This document shows positions 38,701 to 52,519 of a DNA stretch of 64,000 bases, in pieces. The notes beneath the pieces are model-generated. The model worked only from the letters and a program-made list of their open reading frames with translations, was not told where the DNA came from and did no database searches. The DNA is from Galbula dea (Eukaryota; Chordata; Aves; Piciformes; Galbulidae), in the NCBI GenBank assembly GCA_013399015.1, contig VWZX01010570.1, positions 372,001 through 436,000 of the forward strand, read 5' to 3'. Each line of letters opens with the position of its first letter. Position 1 is the first letter of the stretch. The position numbers and the translations under genes are program-made.

Positions 38701-39540
38701 GGATGTATTTAGGGTTATGGCTATATTTAGCACATCATTCTGAAACATCTGACGTCCAAAAGGTCTGGGTTGTGGAGACTGGCTTTTAAGTATATCAGCA
38801 AACTGAAACTTTATCCTGTGTCTTTGGTGTTTGGGCTACTTAAACAGAAAAGAATTGGTTCTGCTTGAATTTGTCATCACTCTGCTGTTGATTTTTAGCT
38901 TCTCTGTGATAATAGGAGCTCTGGAAGATGAGGAGTAAAATCTCTTTCCTTTATTGAATGTAGTAGAAATTATGTGGGAGAAGTAAATGGACAAGGTGTG
39001 CTATGAGCTGTGTTCTGGCCTGGGATTCCTGGGATCTTACACTGAAACAACCAGTTGATCTCAATATGCGTTGGACCTGGATATGCAGTGTGATGGAGAA
39101 GTACCATGTAACAGGGACCCGTTGACTTGTCCTAACCAAGAAAGAGAATTTCTTTTCTGTACTGTCAATCATGTTTGGCACAAGTTTTATCTAGTTTCAT
39201 CATCAGTTGTAATTTCCTACACTCTTTTTCCTTTGCTCTCTGTTTCAGATCTTTCTCTTGTGGTTATGTACTATTGTGTTGGATTGGTGGCTGCAGTCAC
39301 TCCCCAAACACCTGCTGACCTCTGGAAATTTTATCACAGAGCAGTCAGTATCACATGGTGGGACTAGATGATACTGAAACAAAATCCTCTTTCTTTCTCT
39401 ATTTTTTTCCAGGTAGATAGCTGAAAATAGCCTTTTTCAAACAGACCTCCCACAGAAACCTGTATGAGTGTGGCAGACACTAGAGATTGGATAAGTGCTC
39501 CATGATTTAGTTATGACTTAATAGTTCAAATCAGCATTTG

Positions 39541-39597
39541 AAAACAAACAAACAAACAAAGCCAACAACCCAACCCAAACAAACCAAAAAACAATCC
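39541..39597. repeat. A/C low-complexity tract
   Basis: aaacaaacaaacaaacaaa followed by ccaacaacccaacccaaac. It is the opposite-strand counterpart of the T/G tracts elsewhere in the window. Confidence 0.75.
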
Positions 39598-40035
39598 TAC
39601 CCTTCACTGAGAAGCTTTCAGTTTTGTGCTTGACAAATGTGTTTATCTGATCATGTACAAGAAGGTTGATTTTCATGTAATTTCCTTCTAATGTCAAGCT
39701 GTAAAGCAGCCTGGAGTCTGATCCCAGAAGACCTTACCCAGCACTGTCTGCCAGCTGTGGCAAACTGATTTTTGTGTGAATGATTAAGTCCCTGGAGAGC
39801 ATCAATAGCTAAGTTGCTAATGTAACTTTTAGATAAAAAGGAGGAACTGTAGGTGATGTGGAAGAATTACTTTGAAGAATCTGCTGTCTCTCTAAAACAC
39901 TTTCTGAGGGCATATGTCTATCAAATCTTCCTCTTGCCAATTAAATTTAGGGCTGAAATTGCTACTACTGTAGAGCTTCAGGAGGTCCAGCTCTTTATGA
40001 GTGCATTAGCTTTTTGCTCCAGTCATCCTCTGGAT

Positions 40036-40512
40036 TTGAATCATAGAATCGTTTTGGTTGGGTGAGACCTTTAAGATCATCAAGTCCAACAATTAACCCA
40101 ACACTGCCTGGTCACCACTAAACCATGTCCCTCAGCACCATATCTATGCATCTTTTAAACACCTCCAGGGATGGTGACTCCACCACTTGTCTGGGCAGCC
40201 TGTTTCAGGTTTTTTCTAATCCTTTAGATGAAGTAATTTTTCATAATGTCCAACCTAAATCTCTTCTGGCACAACTTGAGACCATGTCCTCTTGTCCTAT
40301 CACTTGTTACTTGGGAGAAGAGGCCAATCCTCACCTTGCTACAACCCCTATTCAGGTAGTTGTAGAGAGTGATAAGGTCTCCCCCGAGGCGTCTTTTCTC
40401 CAGGCTAAACAACCCCTTTACCTCAGCTGCTCCTCTTGAAACTTTTGCTCTAGACCGTTCACCAGCTTTGATCATCTTTTCAGGCTAGGGCTGTAATCAG
40501 TGAAAGTACCCC
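40036..40512 (-). mobile_element. CR1 LINE 3' end, reverse orientation
   Basis: Starts (as read on +) with tcatagaatcgttttggttg and acctttaagatcatcaagtc, the reversed CR1 3' terminus, then ctccagggatggtgactcca and gataaggtctcccccgaggc. The - strand frame has remnants LFSLEKRRLGGDLITLYNYL and GLFSQVTSDRTRGHGLKL of the ORF2 C-terminus. It is diverged and truncated. Confidence 0.92.
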
Positions 40513-43500
40513 AGACCTGGCATGCTGCCTTTAACTGCAGGTACCAGGGCAAGATTTGGAGTCAAAACTTTCCCTGACATTAGGGAAGTTTTGCAAAAGT
40601 CACTTCTGTTGTGGGAAAGAGGAGAAGCAGTGAGGAGTAGTGTACATGGGAGAGAACTTGGTGTTTCAGGGTTGATCTTGTCAGTCAGTTTTGGTGCTGG
40701 TATGTTCCTGTGTCTGCATAATTATTAGTGAATATTTACAATTAAACACTGAAGAGATGGTTCTTACAGTGAAATAAAATTGAATTCTCTGTAGGTCCCT
40801 GTCATGGCCACCACTTAACAAACCCTTTGGCCCCAGGTCTAATACAAAGGTGAAGGATGGTAGCCTCCCATGTTCCCCACAGTCAGACTTGTGGCTGGTG
40901 AGAAACACCAACATTGTTTGTCTGAGTGGTCATAGAAGGTCCAGAGCTTCTCATCTCGGAGTAAATCCAAGAGCTCCTGTGCTTTATGCACAAGCCCATC
41001 CTTGGAAGGACCTGCTGTTTCCTGACCCTCCTGGAAAACAGTTTCCTGTCCTGAGATAACCAGAAGTCATTAACCTTGGGATTTATCCAGACATCCGATT
41101 TATAACCAATACCTGCACAGGAGTTGTGGGAACAAATGAGGCTGTTGATGTGCCAAATTGTTCCATGGGGCTCTTCAAGCCAGAGCGGGAGAGGAGCCTC
41201 TGCTTAGCTCACATTATTTGAGGGAAGAGAGGAGGAAGAGGGGGAAGACGGAATGCAAATTCTGTTTTCTTTCTTTCATTTGCATGTATTTTCTGGACAG
41301 ATTTTTCCAGCTCTGATTCAACATTTGTAAGCCCTCATTTCCCCACGTGTGATTGTTCTCTGCTGATAGAGGAGGAAGAAAGCTGTCGTCATGTGCAGTT
41401 GGTGAAACGGCCTCTGACATTTCTGTAAACTTGTTTAAACAAATACATCTCAGAACCAGTTCTGTTTAAGAGGGCAGTGTACAGAGGTTAACTCTGTGTG
41501 TTCTAGTAGTGGTTGTGTACAACGCTCTACATTTTCAAGGAGGTATCGATATATTTTCACAGAGCTGCAGCTCCAGGCAGCATCTAGTTTTAGGTTGTTT
41601 AGCTAGATGTAGCTCCACTGCAAGTAAGTTAACATGAATATATTTTCTGCTGATTCTGGAGTTTGGTCTTGCTATTTAGATGAACATAATGAAAATATTC
41701 TGACTGTCTGTGCAGACTTTCGTGTATTTTCGTAAGTGTGGTCTTGTTTATGAAACTGGTAAAGTTACATCATTATAATATTTTCTGGTTTTTAATAGGG
41801 CTATGACACAGAGCTGTTTTGAATAGACAAAAATTACCAAAGAAGCCTGTGACAGTGTTAATGAGTGATCTCTTTCTGGTTTTTTTTACTGCAAGCATGC
41901 AGCCTGCTTTCTCTCAACAAATTCATAGCACACGTTTTGGTCTCATGTTCCTACATGTCTGAGAGGGTGAAAGAAGCATAGTCTGTGAAGAAGCAGCTAG
42001 AAATCAGGAGGGATTTTATGGGTTGTTTTATGTCATTTTTGTTTCACTGACCAGTCAGGTCTATCCAAGGGAGCCACTGCTACCTCTCCAGGACCACATA
42101 AAGCCTGGATGTGAGGAGCAGTGTGCTCCAAATGAAGTCCCCAGTTTTCCATGCTCCTGTAACAATGTGAAGGGTTTCCAGATGACTGGCAAAAGGTTTC
42201 AAAGTGAAATAATGCCCAGGCTTGTTCTCTTCCTGACATCCAACCCCTAGTTCTCATTCTGGCATCTCAGACATTTTGAGAAATTCAGGAGCCTGAACTG
42301 TACCCTGTGTGTAGCAGGTTTGCCGAGAGCTTTTGGAAAGTCCCCGACAAAGACTTTCGTTGGTGTGCTGAGATAGAAATGTCTTTTAAGGATTGGGGTT
42401 AGCTAAATTGTAATAAGCTGCCGGAAGAGATTTTTTAGGTTGCATTGAGCTCAGGGGAAAAAAGTTTAATCCGCAGATCATGCCTCGCTGAAGGAGGTTT
42501 TGTTTTGTGTAACTGGTCAAATGGCAGTTTGTCTGTGTTTTCATTTCTGTTCAGAGCTTAGGAAAAACACTGGTCTATTTGAACCCTGGAGAGGGCTGTA
42601 CAGAAGCTGACAAAAATAAAGACCTTCTCCCTTAGAGCAAAGAGCCATCAGACTCAGAGCTGTGTTGTGTGAAGGACAAAAAATGATCCAGGGAGGGTGT
42701 CAATTCAGCCCATGAACCAGGAGCTGGAAAAGAGAGCAGCACAGAGAGCTGCTGGTGATAGTCAGTGGTCCAAGAGGAGATTCCTGTCCAGATATATGAT
42801 TGCTTTTGGTCTAAGAGTATTACCAACCACAGAAAGTTCCACTTGCATTTCCAGTGAAGTTCCTGTCCTTGCTCCTCCACCGTCAGGGGAAGCCCAGAGA
42901 GATGTAGGCAGCAGCTGTAAATATCCCTGTGTCTCTGAGAAGGTGCTGTGGGGAAACATTCTCCTGAAGCACATCAGACAATGCAGGTGTCCCTAGCCTA
43001 TCACCTCTCCACTGAGACCACCAGTGCAAATCCAGTTTGTGAACCCAGTGTGTTATTGGCTGTGTGGCACACTGAGTAGGTCTTGGACAGGTTGTAGTTA
43101 ACCCATGGGCCCTAGAAGAACTCTAGCTTGCATTTTCACAAACATTTAGCATTTGGTAGCTAAAATTTTGTGTTTGTGCCCATAGGATCAATTTCTGTAA
43201 AGTGTTCTGCAATCAGCACGCTTTGCTCTTGTAGAATATGTCTCTTTGATTCCTCTCCAGTGCTCATCAGCATAACTAAAGAATCTCTCCAGGAATCTCC
43301 TTGTGTTATCATTATTTTTAGCACTAAATTGTACTTCCTCCTCTGCCAGTTTAGTAATCCTTCCCAGAATGCATCCTCATTCTTATTCCTTTTTTTTTTT
43401 TTCTCCCCATGCAAACATGACCAGCAAGCTTTCTAGCTAAGAGAAGGAACTCATGGCTTCAGGTGACCTTGACATCAAAAAGAAGTGCTTGTGTTGCTGA

Positions 43501-46500
43501 CTGTCTTGCACGTAAGTGTTTGACACTGAGTTATTCAGGTGTTTGAGATGAAAACAAATCCTGGGAGTGGAGCATTTGCAGATACAGCTTGGATGAATTC
43601 ATTTCTCTCCGGGGAACTGCCTGAGGGAAGCAAAGCATGTCTGCAGAGATCTCCTCACCCCTCAGTGGTGCACCTGAGGTGGCTCACTGATGAGCATCAG
43701 GCAGAAGAGAAGCTCCTGTGCCAGCTTCTGACTGCATGGTGTTATGCTGACACTTGAAGCTGATCATGTTTCACCACCTAAGTGCACTTCCACAGTCCAA
43801 ACGTCAGCTGATATGAAGAGGCTTCAGTTCCACATACATGTCTTTCCATTCCCAACATGACCTCTGGGCCAGGGACCAGGACCCTTGGAAAACTGGCTGT
43901 TGGCTCACAATCCTCTCTACAAACTGCTGGTGAAGAACAACCTCTCTCTGAAGCAGTATGAGCCCTCTGGAGATTTAAATGAGGAACAGCTGGGCAGTCT
44001 GCTCCTCATGGGCACTGCCAGGAGGTGTGCTTCTGTCAAAGCTGTGCCTGCAGGGAACAGAAGTTGTTAATCTAAAGGAGATTGAAGAGCCCTGGGTGCA
44101 GCTGGGGGAGCTGGTGTGGAGGTGTAGTTTCAGGCTGTGCTCTGAGGACTCCTTGGCAGCCCTGATAACCAGAATAAGGCAGCAGAGCTTTGGGGATTAA
44201 GAGTACCATCTTCCAAGTGACAGGAGCATGGTGCTGTAAATCCCAGTTTCCTGGATTTTCTGGTGAAACTGAACTTCAAAAATATTTTTGCTGAGGCTTG
44301 ACCTGCAAACAGCTTTGCACCAGTGTAGCTGAATCAGTGGCTGTAAACCAGTACAGCACCAGTTCTCTCTGGATGCTCATCTACTAAGAACTGGTATACT
44401 TCTGTTTGGCTTGGTTTGGGGGGCTCCTCTTTCCAATGCTTACCATCTGCTTTTACAGGGGTTTCCTCAGATCTGCCACTGGAGGTGCCCAAATTCATCC
44501 AGTCAAAATGAATTTGGTTTGGAGCTACTGTTAATACATATAACTTCTGTGTACAGCTGGGTTTTAAAATTTTACAGCAGCTGTTTTCCTATAAATGTTA
44601 CTTACAAGACAACCTTGACAAGTGTTTCACAGCCCCTTAATGATATCACAGCTTGTAGGGCCATGTGTTGGAGGCCTCTCCTTTGGCAACAGGTTTTGAA
44701 ATTTGGGCTTTAACATATTGTTTCTGGTCACTGAAGGGAGGTTTCCCACTCAGTGTCATAGGAGCAGTCACAGCTTGTATTTGAGCCATCCTTCAAAGTG
44801 AGCCTTGTGCTGCCAGCCCTGTTTGTGCAACAGAGCACCTCAGGAGCCTAGCACTGGCACCGACCTCCACCTGAGAGTGGCCGTTCTGCCTGCTGCAGAG
44901 CTCTGCTGTGGGAATATCTTCAGGGGTACTGCATGGAGGTGAGGTGTCCTGACAAAACCTTTCTTAAGGAAGTCATCCAGTTGGTGTGGGGGAGTTGGCA
45001 GCATGTCAAGGAAACCTCATTGTCTTTGGGACTCAGCACCCTTGCCAAGAGAATTGTACTGGTTTCAGTAGATGGCCATGGGGAAGAGGCCTCATGACTC
45101 CATCTTTTGGTTTCCCTTTCTTTAAGATTGGGTTAGTGATGCCTCATTCAGTGCCTCACTGTTGCACTGAGTCTATCTCATAGTTTATGAAGGACTTTAA
45201 GGCAACAGTAAGTACAGATTGTCATTGTGGGATGAAGTTAGCTTCACAAAGCTCTTTAAAAATGAAAGAAAAGGGAAACCACTTAATCTTTGATTTCTTC
45301 ATTGTGAACAATCTTTTTAGATAATAAATCAGGAACATTGCACTGAGATTACAGAGTAATCTTTGGTCCCAGGTATTACTAAATTCCTTCTCATGCTTTT
45401 ACAGCCCCATCTGAAGTGGTAGGAAATACAGCAAGTCACTTACAACGTGTCTGAGCAGGCAAAGGACATAAAAAGACTAGTATTCTGGTAAGTCAGCAGA
45501 TGTAAAGTCTGGCAGTTAAGTATGTCAGGCACACCTGGACTGGCTCCTTGCTGGTTAGTTCAGATAGCACTGTAGTTCATCAGGACAACACAGTAGTCCA
45601 CACTGGTTATGGGAATTGGCTAAATAAAAACATACACGCTTAGTCCAGGATGTAGATCTTAAACTGCTGCAGGTAACTTTCTACTGTAACCCCAGCAGCT
45701 GTGCTTCAGTGAGAGGTGCCAGTAGGATAAGCAAGCCCTATTGCATGACATCCTGTAAAACATTGCTGGTTTGAGATTACTGCTCTTGCAGTTGCCTTTG
45801 AATCCAGTTACATTGGTGCCTGAGAAAATTCTCTAGCAACTCTGGCTTGTTCACCGTGTTTTCTTCTGGTAGTTGCACTTCCACCTTCAACTGCCATTAT
45901 GGGATATATGCATTGTTCTCAGCTCATTGCTTTCTCCTGTGCAGAAGCTGACTTCCTTTGAACTGCAGCACAACGTGACACCGAGCATCACGTTGCCTTC
46001 TACCTCGGCTATCCTGTGGCATGTAGTAACCTGATACAGGTGCAACCAAGATAAATGCATGTGACTGTTGAAACACGGGAAAGTTGCATTGGCTTTATTA
46101 GAGCCTTGAACGGAGAAATTCTGATGTGATGTGGTCTTGAATGAGCCTTCAGTGTTCTTTGCATTAACTAGGGTGGTCTTCTTCCCTGCTTTCAATAAGC
46201 TAAGCTGTATTAATCACTTTATAAAGAAATGACACAGTGAAATGGGGTAAGCTGTATGTAGATTCAGAAACATGGGAGAAAAAGCAGTGTAAATCTTAAG
46301 TCTAAAACTAAGACTTAGCTTCATCTGAGCTTTAATTGGGCTGAGTTCTGTTCCAGGTAGCTTGTTTCAGTTTTCTGCCTTACCCCTGTAACTTGGTAAT
46401 TCCCAGGCTTTCTCAGTTTCTCCTTCTGTTCCCTATGCAGACAGTCACCCAGTGGCAAATCACTCCCTGGACTTTCAAGTCTTAACATCTCCAAGTCATT

Positions 46501-49500
46501 CTTGAGCAACTCTTCTTTTTGGTTGCTTTCACTGCCCTGCTAGTCCCTTGTTTGGCTGCAGCATGTCAGGATGTAAATGAACATCCCATTGTCCAGCACT
46601 CTCTTTGGGCTCTGGTGATGTATTTGCAATGTGAAAGCAGCTGGAGCGTTCTGAGTTCCTCCCAGCAGCAAGCCTTACCCCACTGTGGCACCATGTGGTA
46701 ACTCGGTGGTGTCCTGGCTGTGTTCCAGCTTGCTCTGGCATGCACAGGTGAGACTAAAGCATTTTCATAGCAAGTCCTAGTTTGGTGGGTATTTTTGGTT
46801 TTGTTTTGAAGGACTACAGTGTGGAGTTATTCATCACTATGAGTTGTTCTTCTCCCAGCAGAACAACAAATGCTGCTGCAAGTCACTTCCTCCACAGGGT
46901 AAATAACTTACAGATGGGCACACAGCCTTTTGAGATCCATTAGCATCTCACAGCTCATGACATGCATCAGTATTTGGTATTTGTTCAGGTAAGAGAGGGA
47001 GTGTTTCTTCCTATCTTGGTCCCTTTTATGTATCTCTATGCAAATGCATGATTATACTCTCAAATCAAAGAAATTCTGAGGATTTCCTGGTGTGCTTCAG
47101 GTGACTCACAGCAAATTTTTCCTTTTGGTATCACTTTATTTTAGACTGGAATTGTAGGATTTTTTCTGTTTGTTTGGGGTTTTTTTTGTCGTTTGTTTGT
47201 AAAAGCAGAAAATAAATTTGCCCCAATTTTTATGAAAGGACAGTAGCAATGGAAGTTCATCACATGAGTAGCTGGTTCCAGCTTCATCCTAATAAGGATG
47301 AACTTGGATGCACAGAATAGTGTTTCACCCCTTGGGTAGGGAGTGGCTGGGCAATATTCTTGTACTAAATACAAGTAACAAGCATCTTTAACACTGTGAA
47401 TGAAACTGAAAAGGCAAGAAGAAATCTGTGAGTCTGTAGCACTATCGGCCTTCCCCAAGATCATTCTGGGTCATCAAGTCTAGGCAGAGTTTTTCTCTCC
47501 ACTCTATACAAGATCACCTGGCTCCATGGCTTCAGCTCTCATTTCTTCCGAGGTTGCTTGTGTGACAGTTCTCAGACAACTGTGTGCTGTCTGCCCAACT
47601 GGATGTTCCTGATTTTAAAATGTGCTGGGTTAGGTTTTGTTGTTGCTGGTGCATTCAGATACTAGCAGATACTAGAGTTAGGGTCCTCATTCTGTATTCT
47701 GGTACATACATATGCTACTACTCAGGATTTACACAGTGTTAAATTAATTTCATCATGAGTTATTCCCAATTCCTTCAATGTCTCACATGACAGCTGATTT
47801 GAAAGCAAAAATTAATTTACTTCTTCAGAGGGATGGGAGTTAAGTCAAGGAACTTGTTGATTTAAAGTATTTACCAAGATACGAAGCTGCTAATCCTGTT
47901 TGACGTCAATTTGTTGTGTCACTTTATGTAAACTGGGTTTGTGATACCTCTATTTCCTTCTGCTAAAGCTGGGACACTGCTGCTGCTGGGGCTACAGAGA
48001 AACCCTGCTAGGCTGGGTGGCATTGCCTATTGAGAAAGCTGTCAGTAAAAGTCCTGTGTGAAGTAGCAGTAGATCCCCCTACCTAACGCACATCACAATG
48101 TGAAAATCAGGGCATGCTCATGGCAGGGATTTGCCAAGTCCTGTTTATGCACATATTGTGTATGCTTGAAGGAGACAGAACAGCAGAGGAAAGAGAGAGA
48201 GAGAGCAGGAAAGTAATCACAGCTGTAGCAGGAGTTCAAAGAGTTATTCTGGAATGACTGTCCCACTAAAACTATTTCTGACTAACTTGTCTTTTAAACA
48301 TATTCCAGGTTGAATGTGGTTTTTATTGTAGATTAGCTTACTATAATTCAGAACAGCAGTCTCTATAGCATTCATCCAAAATAGCTATTTCACTTTAAAA
48401 TTGTAGTATTCCTTGTTTTGAATTAACTTTCCCCAATAAAAGAGAGAGAACCTGTGGAGTTAATTGGAAACTCTTAGGAAGAAAATTGGTGCAAAGAACC
48501 TGGCTTCTGCTCTGAGTTCCTTTAGCATGTGGGGAGACAGGACTTTGCATGTTCCTTGTAAATCAGTCCGCTCACTGATTTTAACTTTTAAAGTAGGATT
48601 AAATTCTCACAGAGTTACTTGGTTGCTTTGGTGGGTGGTCTCAAACTAAAAAACAAAACCAACCAACCAAAAAAAAGGTGGATTTTTTAATGTTTCACTC
48701 ATGTCTCATTTTAATCAGAAGTATGCTTAAATCTCTTTTGTGAGTAAACATGGTTGGAAGGGTGACCTGAACAGAGGAACACAGAGACACTGAGGGACAA
48801 TCCAAGGAAGAGAATTGTGGATTTCCATATTTCTTCACACATAGGGGGCCTGGTTGCTCCTGCTTCATCATCTGTTTGGTAATGTAAATGTTAAACTTCC
48901 TCTTTGCTTTCAATGAGTGGATCCCATGGGATTTACGAGCCTGGATCCCACAGATTAAAATTGTATATGTGTTAACTTTATGAAAGTTAATGACCATAAA
49001 ATAAGACAGTTGCATAAAACCCCTCTAATAAGGCCTTTGTAGTCATATTTGTCTCTGCTTAAATGAAGAAGACTCAAGAGTTGATAATTTTCAACAACAG
49101 CCAGGGAATGGTGGAGTTCTCAGCCCCCAGCTTGATCCATCACATGTTTTATAAATAATTACCCATGGGCATGGTCTGTTAGAATCAGCAGCATTCCTGC
49201 TGTGCTCTGCCTATGCTGAAAGTTGTAATAACTCCAGAGTGGTTATGTTAGGGTTGTTGACAGCTGCAGAGGATCCTTTTTCTGTTGGTGTCCCTACAGT
49301 GATGATCTTTAGTCGGTGTTGCAAATAATCTACTGGCAATGCTAATCTGTGTAACCTGAAGCAGACAAAGGGAAACAGAAATACAAAACAGGAAGGAAAT
49401 CCTGCTTCTTACAGAAACACACCAGGAGACTTGAAAATACCCTGAATCTTTTCTCTGCACTGAAATGATAAATCCTGGATAGTCAAATATCTGAATCAGA

Positions 49501-51863
49501 AGTTGGTATTTTCTAACAGTAGACATCTGTGCCCTGGTGAGGAAACCCAATTCCTGTCTGATGTTTGCTGCTTAGACACAGTGGCAGCTTTTTAAAACTC
49601 TGTTTGTATGGGATTTTCTTTTTAATAGCCCTGTAGAGAGCCAGTGTGCTTTAACTAGAGCTGTGTGTGATCAGCCAGACTGCCAGCTCAGGTTTGATTC
49701 TTGATTGTGGATGGCCAGGGCTGAAGTCAAAATAAATGGGAGAGATTTTGTCTTCCCCCAGTGCTGGTTACTCTGTGCTACAATCAATAACTCCCCTAAA
49801 GGGAATTATCTTGGGGCAAATACTACCCTGGATAGCTATAGCTCAGCAAAACCTTGCCATAGGGCAGAGGGAGTTGCAGAGCATGAAACCCTTGACAGCT
49901 GCATGCAAAGAATACAAAATGCCTTCTGAACTTGGCCAGGGATCCAATTAGCTGCCCCCCAGCAGTGCCCTTTGCTGTAAGATAGTTGAGCATGAGGGTG
50001 GAACCTGTATCTTAAGGTCTCTTTGTCCATTATAAAACGATCCAAATGTTAGTATCAGACATTATCCTTTTTGCTCAGAGAGCAGGTAAGAGAGATCCAG
50101 TGGGTTCTGTGGTTTATTAAATGTAAATCTGTCCATGAAGAGCCTTTAGGATAGCTTGGACCAGCCTGGACCTTCTGATTCCACCCATCCTCAGAGTGGG
50201 GACATCTGCTGGAAAGTCTGATTTACAATTTAAGTGTTCAAGATAAATGGGCATGCACGTTTGAACCCTTAAACTGAAACTATGAAGCAAGTCCTATGGT
50301 CTGGGGAAATCAGGATGAATGATCACAGAGGGCTCTCCAGCCTTATACTCCTGTCCTCTGTGGCAGCAACACTGATTTGGCTTCAAGATGTGGCTTGCAG
50401 TATGAGGCAGTCTTACAATTATTTAAATGCTTCACAGCTATCAATCAGATTAGTTAAACTGAGTCTTTGTGAATGGGGCTTTTTTGTTTGTTTTGGGTTT
50501 TTTTCTGCTGAGAACCATAAGTATGTTTTTCTTACTGAATGCTAAATTCAGCTTATATGTATTAGCTAATAACAAGAAAAACACCTAGAAATGTGATCCA
50601 GAGAGAGGGGCACTTGTGGGTTGAAATTTAAGAATGAAGAGAAAGCTCTGACCTGGTAGCTTGTATTTTTTCACAAATAATCTGAGCTCTGACTTCCTGT
50701 CACTTCCCTCACCTGGGGAATATACATGAGATATATTTGTAGCTACCTTTACTGTGGGGCAGATGTGGTTTTGGGAAACACATCTCTTGCAGTGTGCTTC
50801 ATCAGCCTTACTTGGTGAAGACCAAAGGAGCTGGAAAACAAGAGATGTGGCAGACACTGACAAGGGATGCAGGTACACTAGGCTCTCCATCTCTTGCTGC
50901 CGCTTCTTCTGGAGGTATGTGGACCAAAACAGGGAGGACTGTGACTTTTGTGGGGTTGGTAGAGTAGCTTTTGCATCTGATGCAAGAGGAGACTATTTCA
51001 AGATGGGCACATAAAACTGTTGGTGGATGGGGTCTGGGACAATGGCTGGCAGTGAAGGGGCTGCTCGTGCTTGGTGGGTGTGCGGGAGGACAGTGAAGTG
51101 GCATCAAATTAAAACTTCTTTTATCCCTTTATAATGGATTTTTGCAATGCTAGATATTTAGTGGGTTTCTTTTTTTAAACTCTTTTTTTTCAGCTTTGAA
51201 GTGTCATAGTGTTTTAATGTCCTGCTATGTAACTGGGTAGGTACAACAGTGATTAGTTTGGGGATTTCTTCAGATCTTTAGGGACGCCACAATTTTTTTC
51301 CTTGACAATATAATAATATATGAGAGCCCATCTTGGATGCAGACTGTGGTAATTAGCTTGTTTTGGTAGAAAGTTGTTTTAACAGTGCTTTGAAGCTATG
51401 CCAGCTGACAGAGCCCTTCAACTCAGCCAGGGCCATGCAAGATGCTGAGAGCTGCAGGTTACTTTCATTGATGTTTGTCTCTAAAACGATGTATGGCAAA
51501 TGTCGCAGACAGCAGAGATCCAGCTGGATTCTCTGGGTTCAAAGACTGTATCAAGAAGCCCTGTGTAAACATTACACTTCTGTAAAAATATTCCAGATCA
51601 GCCTTCTTCCAGAAGGCAATATGAGTGCATAAGCAAGGCAACAGTGTGCCAAATAAAGGAAGTGATAAAACTTATCTGTGCAGTGAATGTGAGGTTGATT
51701 AGTTCTTACCTAAATCAGACATTGGTAGGCTCTGTTTTTATTTTCTTCTGACTATTACTACTCCTATGATGATGAAAAAAGCTGGATTATCTCCAAAAGC
51801 ATATGTTTTTCAGAGACTTTGAATGAAGTTTATTTTTAAAGAAGTCTAGAAGAATGCTTCTAA
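40513..51863. other. Intergenic, no gene recognised
   Basis: 11.3 kb. Contains (ag)n near 48186, A/C tract 48646-48678 and T/G tracts at 47165 and 50478. Adjacent open frames at 43539-43757 and 43885-44200 are slightly GC-rich but match no known family. No CpG island. Confidence 0.55.
48186..48205. repeat. (AG)n microsatellite
   Basis: Short run gagagagagagagag within an A/G-rich stretch. Confidence 0.7.
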
Positions 51864-52519
51864 GAATCACAGAATCATTACGGTTGGAAAGGACCCTCAA
51901 GATCATCTAGTCCAACCGATAGCCCTACTCTACTCCTACCCCTAAATCATCCCCTGAAGAAACACATCTATCCTCTTCTTAAAAACCTCCAGGGATGGTG
52001 ACTCCACCACCTCCCTGGGCAGCCTATTCCAATATCTAACCACTCTTTCAGTAAAGAAATTCTTCCTAATATCTAATCTAAACCTACCCTGACTCAGCTT
52101 AAGCCCATTCCCTCTAGTCCTGTCACTAGTCACAAGAGAGAAGAAGCCAACACCCGCCTCCCTAGAATGGCCTTTCAAGTAGCTGAAGAGAGCGATAAGG
52201 TCTCCCTCAGCCTCCTCTTCTCCAGGCTAAACAAGCCCAGCTCCCTAAGCCTCTCCTCATAAGGCCTGTTTTCCGGACCCCTGACTAGCTTAGTTGCCCT
52301 TCTCTGCACCCTCTCTAGTAGCTCAATGTCCTTCCTAAGCTGCGGTGCCCAAAACTGCACACAGTACTCGAGGTGTGGCCTCACCAGTGCCGTGTACAGT
52401 GGCAAGATCACCTCCCTGCTCTTGCTGGTCACACTATTCCTGATGCAAGCCAGGATGCCATTGGCCTTCTTAGCCACCTGGGCACACTGCTGACTCATGT
52501 TCAGCTGGCCGTCAATCAA
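51864..52519 (-). mobile_element. CR1 LINE 3' end, best-preserved copy in the window
   Basis: From aatcacagaatcattacggt on + (reversed 3' end) to the 5' truncation near 52519. The - strand encodes the ORF2 C-terminus: SQQCAQVAKKANGILACIRN, TALVRPHLEYCVQFWAP, LERVQRRATKLVRG and, one frame over, FFSLVTSDRTRGNGLKLSQG to YWNRLPREVVESPSLEVFK. The shift is explained by one missing base near 52204. No other defect was noticed, so it is the youngest CR1 here. Confidence 0.95.

Larger units (their letters stand above)
33163..40035. other. Intergenic, no gene recognised
   Basis: 6.9 kb. A G/T homopolymer-rich tract lies at 35648-35730 and its A/C mirror at 39541-39600. None of the many short open frames looks conserved. 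Confidence 0.55.

Noticed and set aside
39260..39375. Possible degraded retroposon around gtgggactagatgatactga
   Set aside because: Resembles a CR1 end only over about 20 bases; upstream sequence does not match.
43539..44200. Neighbouring open frames suggesting exons
   Set aside because: No recognisable domain, no good splice sites at their edges, and the frames do not join.
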